Shown one piece after another: positions 30,648-31,296 of a DNA stretch of 31,296 nucleotides. The DNA comes from a virus. The position numbers and the translations under genes were made by a program. The notes beneath the pieces were generated by a model that was not told the DNA's origin, made no database searches, and was given only the letters and a program-made list of their open reading frames with translations. The DNA is taken from IMG/VR virus record IMGVR_UViG_3300023179_000344, positions 1 to 31,296 of that record. One strand, written 5' to 3'. The first letter of the stretch is position 1. Each line of letters starts with the position of its first letter.

Positions 30648-31296
30648 TCATAATGATAAGAAACTTTGTGAACGGTCTATCCATTCTAATACTAAATCTT
30701 TTTCGTCAAAATTATCAATAGCACTTAATTTAGCATCTAAACAATATGGCAATCTACCTGTATCTTTCAATTCATATAAACTTCTATACACACGTGGTTC
30801 ATCAGTAGTTTTATAAACAGCAGCACGTAACCAACGATTTTGTTTATCAAACTGAAAATGTGCATTACGACAATCAAAACCAGCACTTGCTAATTGAACA
30901 ATAAGACTGCTCATTGTATAAACATGATACATTCCATTTACCATATTAACGTTTACAGTATTGTGTTGTATATGTTGACTTATAGAAAGTGAATATGGAA
31001 TTTCAACTATTAATAATCCATCTTTTTGTAACAACTTATGCCAATGAAATAATGTAGCAACAGGATTTAAAGCATGATGCAATGCGTTGTGACACCAAAT
31101 AAGGTCTTGCGAAGGTAACTCTATAGTAGAGAAATCTTCAAATATCCACTTCATTCCTTGAACAGTTTGTATGTTATGCGGTGGTGCTACTTCCACAGCA
31201 GTAACATTAAAATTATACTTTTGCCCATCTGGACTTACAAGCGATGCCCACCATACAGCATCATAACCCATACCAGCACCCATTACACAAATATTA
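30648..31296 (-). CDS. SAM-dependent methyltransferase, class I (partial, N-terminus outside window)
   Basis: The C-terminal 216 residues of a class I (Rossmann-fold) methyltransferase. Motif I reads NICVMGAGMGYDA right at the window edge, so the frame continues past 31296 and the ATG at 31283 is internal. An acidic residue follows in TAVEVAPP (SAM ribose binding). SQDLIWCHNALHH is the motif IV region, and KDGLLIVEIPYS is motif VI. This pattern fits Methyltransf_11/23-type enzymes that act on small molecules, sugars or lipids better than DNA methyltransferases, because no DPPY or PC motif is seen. The substrate is unknown. Confidence 0.85.
   Translation of the reverse strand, partial: NICVMGAGMGYDAVWWASLVSPDGQKYNFNVTAVEVAPPHNIQTVQGMKWIFEDFSTIELPSQDLIWCHNALHHALNPVATLFHWHKLLQKDGLLIVEIPYSLSISQHIQHNTVNVNMVNGMYHVYTMSSLIVQLASAGFDCRNAHFQFDKQNRWLRAAVYKTTDEPRVYRSLYELKDTGRLPYCLDAKLSAIDNFDEKDLVLEWIDRSQSFLSL

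Noticed and set aside
1-31296. CRISPR arrays, insertion sequences or integrase/attachment sites
   Set aside because: No direct-repeat array, transposase or integrase was seen; apart from protein-level repeats in the tailspike the window is unique coding DNA.

Overview
This window is a densely packed, AT-rich stretch of a tailed-phage genome. It most resembles a marine T4-like myovirus of the cyanophage/pelagiphage type. The basis is T4-type replication proteins (DnaB/gp41-like helicase, Toprim primase, UvsW helicase, a possible gp62 clamp-loader subunit), class I ribonucleotide reductase, a structural block with many small conserved hypothetical proteins, and T4-type late promoter octamers (NATAAATA). 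Almost every gene lies on the minus strand, with 4-base overlaps or gaps of a few bases. A low-GC marine alphaproteobacterial host such as SAR11 would fit the base composition, but this is only a guess.

Layout. 1-1375 is the N-terminal part of nrdA, cut by the window edge. 1385-10487 is a late/structural block: a 1110-residue tailspike (tropism-determinant-like N-terminus, 14 beta-propeller repeats, pectate-lyase-like beta-helix), a RecB-type nuclease, virion-associated proteins, a nucleotidyltransferase, a coiled-coil membrane protein (holin candidate) and a small abundant-looking protein followed by a strong terminator. 10508-12841 is a divergent pair of radical SAM genes. 12911-18356 holds replication genes: a PHP-less C-family (DnaE-like) DNA polymerase, replicative helicase and primase, interrupted by two very AT-rich orphan genes. 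18388-19577 has a virion protein and a divergent small gene with late promoters between them.

19569-23738 is one long operon: a 182-residue DnaE-like core protein, a zinc-finger protein, a PIG-L/LmbE deacetylase, a glycosyltransferase-like protein, a gp62-like protein, a PD-(D/E)XK-DUF5710 fusion and small genes. 23751-27104 is a second operon led by uvsW, with an SGNH hydrolase-like gene. 27166-29001 contains an AAA+ ATPase and small early genes, three of them behind near-identical sigma-70 promoters. 29087-31296 has a small late-type gene, a second glycosyltransferase-like gene, one tRNA-Ala, a gene-free stretch, a small gene and a methyltransferase cut by the window edge.

Regulation is readable. 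Early genes have sigma-70 promoters (TTGACA-like, 16-17 base spacer, TATAAT-like). In several of them the -10 box ends only 6-8 bases before the start codon, which predicts leaderless mRNAs for uvsW, primase, helicase and the 23738 operon. Late genes have NATAAATA boxes followed by Shine-Dalgarno sequences. The most unusual items are this leaderless early architecture, the two DnaE-related proteins, the double-propeller tailspike, the radical SAM pair and the sugar-modification genes mixed into the replication operons.
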